NCBI GenBank assembly: GCA_009841165.1 | Contig: VXMI01000108.1 | Coordinates: 1 to 45,600 of the forward strand | Length of the DNA: 45,600 nucleotides | From: Gemmatimonadota bacterium | Lineage (GTDB): Bacteria; Gemmatimonadota; Gemmatimonadetes; Longimicrobiales; Gaopeijiaceae | Reading direction: 5' to 3' | Shown here: piece after piece, positions 43,504 through 45,600 of the stretch | Layout: the number at the start of each line of letters is the position of its first letter | Numbering within the stretch: the first letter of the stretch is position 1 | Translations under genes and position numbers: made by a program | The notes under the pieces: generated by a model | The model's input: the letters and a program-made list of their open reading frames with translations, nothing else | Databases searched by the model: none | What the model was told of the DNA's origin: nothing

Positions 43504-45199
43504 CGTCGGGCGCCTCACTGAGAACGCCCAGATACGCAAGGGCGTTGCGGATGTACCCGGGTACCGCGTCGACCTCAAGACTACTTTCAGCCAAGATCCC
43601 GGCGAGTTCCTGCGCAAACCGGCCTTTCGAAACCGACTTTTCAAGGAACCCCTCCAGGAACCTTGTGGCCTTATCCTCTACATTCGCGACCGTCGCGAGT
43701 TCGATTTCCAGCATTGCTCCAATGCGCGGATGCAGCTCTTTCAGCGCAGACACCATGTGCGGAAGCAGGACTTCTGACCGAGCAAGTTCGTGTTCGAAAG
43801 TTCTTTCCGACATCTCGACGCTCAGATTCGGAATGCCCTCCGCTTGCTCTTTCAATCCTGATGCTGTCGCCGACACCTCGCCGCCGACCTCCTTCGCGTC
43901 ACCGTCTGTAAGAATCACTACCGGCACACCCAGCCGCTCCACTCCGAACAATGGCATGAACGCGTTGAAGTTGATCCCATCCGCATTGAGAACAGTCACA
44001 GACGACTCCCTCAGGTTACCACCTGCGATCTTGGCCAGCACAGGGAGCAGGAGCGCCTCCGCGATCCCTTCCACCATCAAGATGCGTCGGGCAAAGAACA
44101 GTTCGCCGCGGGTCGCGTCGAGATACCGTTCAAGCTTCTTCTTGATAGTATCCTTCATCGCTATGGAACAGACCGAGACTGTGCTGACGTTGCCATCGGC
44201 CTCATGAACGGATACGATCGAGTCAATCGAGGCCTGACTCGCTAGAATGGGAGAGTGGCTGCTCGCGATGACCTGCACCTCACTGTTCTCGCGATCGCTG
44301 GCCACGTCAGCCAAATGCCTGAGAAGTAGCATCTGTAACTGTGGGTGCAGGTGCGCCTCGGGTTCCTCGATCAAGATTGAGCGGAACGAGAACTGTGGAC
44401 TCCGCCGGAGCGTGCCCAATGTCGCCGCTGTGAAGATCAAGTTGTTGTAGCCTAGTCCATTGAGGGCAAACGGTAGTCCCTCGATCTCAGGTTGCAGTCC
44501 AGCGATGATGCGACGGAAAGCTGGGTCGGTGAAGATCAGCTCGGTCTGCTGGGTCAGTTCACGACCTGCAATAGCCTCCATCTGCGAATTGATGTCGCCC
44601 CTTGCGTCCTTGACTGGCGCAAGAGCTCGAATCTGCTCATTTGCGTCGCTCGCAATGGTCTCAAAGGCTGTGCGCTGATTCTCGCTAGTCAGGCGGTCGA
44701 TAAGGCGGGACACCTGGGAATGCTGGCCTGGTCGCAAGCCGCGCTGCGGATCACGGAGCGGCTGCAGGTAGATCGTTGAGAATTGGTCATAGTGGTTCGA
44801 CGGAAGTCGTCCGCCTTCCGTCTCGCCACCCCACATTCTCACGTTGCAACGATTGGTCGTCTCGTTGAATTCAACGCGGGCATTGACCCGCATCTCAAAA
44901 TCACCATCATCGATGTCGACAAGGCACTCTTGAAAATGCACTTCGTCTTCATCCTCGAGCCCCGTGAATGTGCAAGATACTTCGATCGGGGCATAGCCGG
45001 TTTCGGCACAGAAGTCGTCCTCAGTCAGCCGGAGAGCACCAAAATCACGACTCGGAAACAACATAAGACGCAGTGCATCGATGATCGTCGTCTTACCCGA
45101 GTTGTTCTCCCCGACCAACACCGTCAGACCGCGCGGAAAGCTGATTGTGAGTGCGTCGATTTTTCGGAAGTTGCGGATCTTTAGTTCGCGGAGCCACAT
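43490..45199 (-). CDS. gajA: Gabija protein GajA, OLD-family ATPase-nuclease
   Basis: 569 residues, close to the reference length of about 578. ABC-type ATPase: Walker A GENNSGKTT (30-38), signature-like LNGLGYNN (246-253), Walker B ILIEEPEAHLHP (275-286), and His-switch SHS (314-316). A Toprim nuclease domain follows: Glu377 in LMVEGIAEA and the DxD pair Asp432/Asp434 in LTDGDAK. All catalytic acids are present. In known systems GajA is a nucleotide-inhibited, site-specific nickase activated when phage replication depletes NTPs. It is first in a two-gene operon with gajB. Confidence 0.9.
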   Translation of the reverse strand: MWLRELKIRNFRKIDALTISFPRGLTVLVGENNSGKTTIIDALRLMLFPSRDFGALRLTEDDFCAETGYAPIEVSCTFTGLEDEDEVHFQECLVDIDDGDFEMRVNARVEFNETTNRCNVRMWGGETEGGRLPSNHYDQFSTIYLQPLRDPQRGLRPGQHSQVSRLIDRLTSENQRTAFETIASDANEQIRALAPVKDARGDINSQMEAIAGRELTQQTELIFTDPAFRRIIAGLQPEIEGLPFALNGLGYNNLIFTAATLGTLRRSPQFSFRSILIEEPEAHLHPQLQMLLLRHLADVASDRENSEVQVIASSHSPILASQASIDSIVSVHEADGNVSTVSVCSIAMKDTIKKKLERYLDATRGELFFARRILMVEGIAEALLLPVLAKIAGGNLRESSVTVLNADGINFNAFMPLFGVERLGVPVVILTDGDAKEVGGEVSATASGLKEQAEGIPNLSVEMSERTFEHELARSEVLLPHMVSALKELHPRIGAMLEIELATVANVEDKATRFLEGFLEKSVSKGRFAQELAGILAESSLEVDAVPGYIRNALAYLGVLSEAPDDAHS

Positions 45200-45439
45200 C
45201 TGCTTTACCTTAATTGCTGGTACAGCTACTTATGTCGTCAGCCCGTCACGTTGGTCAGCACCGCCGTCAGACGGCAGCTGGCCGTGAGCATATTCCTTCT
45301 GCGGCCACGTCCTGTGCGCCTCAGTATTGCTAATGTGCGAGAGGTCGCGTCGGTAGCCTTCTGGAGTTGGGCTAGGGCGATCTTCTCCCCTTCACCTTCC
45401 TGTCTCTGTCACACTATTACCGCCGCGTTCCCCATTTGT

Positions 45440-45600
45440 CATCGAAGGACTAACTGACCGGACGTCCACCCATCCTCACCCCGCCACCCCCTTCTCCCGC
45501 AACACCTCCCACACCCGATCCGGCCGAATCGGAATCTCCATGTGAGTCACCCCCAGGTGCGCCAGCGCATCCACCACCGCGTTCGCGATCGCCGGCGGCG
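45440..45600 (-). CDS. Xanthine dehydrogenase family molybdopterin-binding subunit, partial
   Basis: The C-terminal 53 residues of a protein cut by the window edge: PPAIANAVVDALAHLGVTHM, then EIPIRPDRVWEVLREKG, then a stop at 45440. 'PaIaNAv.dAlg...t.lPitperv' is the conserved end of XdhB/CoxL-type large subunits that bind molybdopterin. The 240 bases between this and gajA show nothing notable. Confidence 0.75.

Overview
The window looks like a chromosomal segment of a GC-rich Gram-negative bacterium. Secreted six-bladed beta-propeller proteins, Big2-domain lipoproteins, a GLPGLI protein, an M16 peptidase and a TonB-dependent receptor barrel together suggest Gemmatimonadota, possibly a sponge or other marine symbiont. 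This is an inference from protein families; there is no rRNA marker. No tRNA, rRNA or CRISPR array was seen.

Left part (1 to about 20,700): mostly envelope and secreted proteins in original-looking chromosome, riddled with genetic debris. In order: a decayed HicAB-like toxin-antitoxin pair; a translationally coupled beta-propeller/GLPGLI pair; a serine beta-lactamase-like hydrolase; an M50-like membrane metalloprotease whose upstream edge is rebuilt from a fragment of an Rpn-family gene; a truncated zinc-ribbon protein; an unusual 1806-residue M16 peptidase/TonB-receptor fusion; two Rpn-family nucleases; an orphan Phd antitoxin; a beta-propeller lipoprotein; an integrase remnant; a Big2/leucine-rich-repeat lipoprotein; and a lipoprotein resembling leishmanolysin without its catalytic HExxH.

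Middle (about 20,700 to 26,340): a hotspot with a GIY-YIG protein, a third Rpn nuclease, a two-gene ATPase operon whose first member is only 94 residues, a decayed GIY-YIG copy, and two families of dispersed repeats. These repeats, and two operator-like dyads, recur in the left part and link the debris fields.

Right part (26,337 to 45,199): a dense anti-phage defence island, visibly less GC-rich than the M16 gene. It holds an SF1 RecD-like helicase with a C-terminal PD-(D/E)XK nuclease; two coupled small genes; a 1250-residue reverse transcriptase with a C-terminal nitrilase domain (UG1/class 1 DRT type); a type ISP/IIG-like single-chain restriction-modification enzyme; a sce7726/sce7725 pair; and a Gabija system (gajA-gajB). 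Transposase remnants lie before and after the sce pair, suggesting stepwise module acquisition. The window ends in the 3' end of a xanthine dehydrogenase-type molybdopterin subunit, so chromosomal metabolism resumes at the right edge.

The most promising material is the RT-nitrilase with the structured 290-base gap and small genes before it, the divergent helicase-nuclease, the sce pair, the M16/TonB fusion, and the dispersed repeat with a conserved GNRA-like hairpin.
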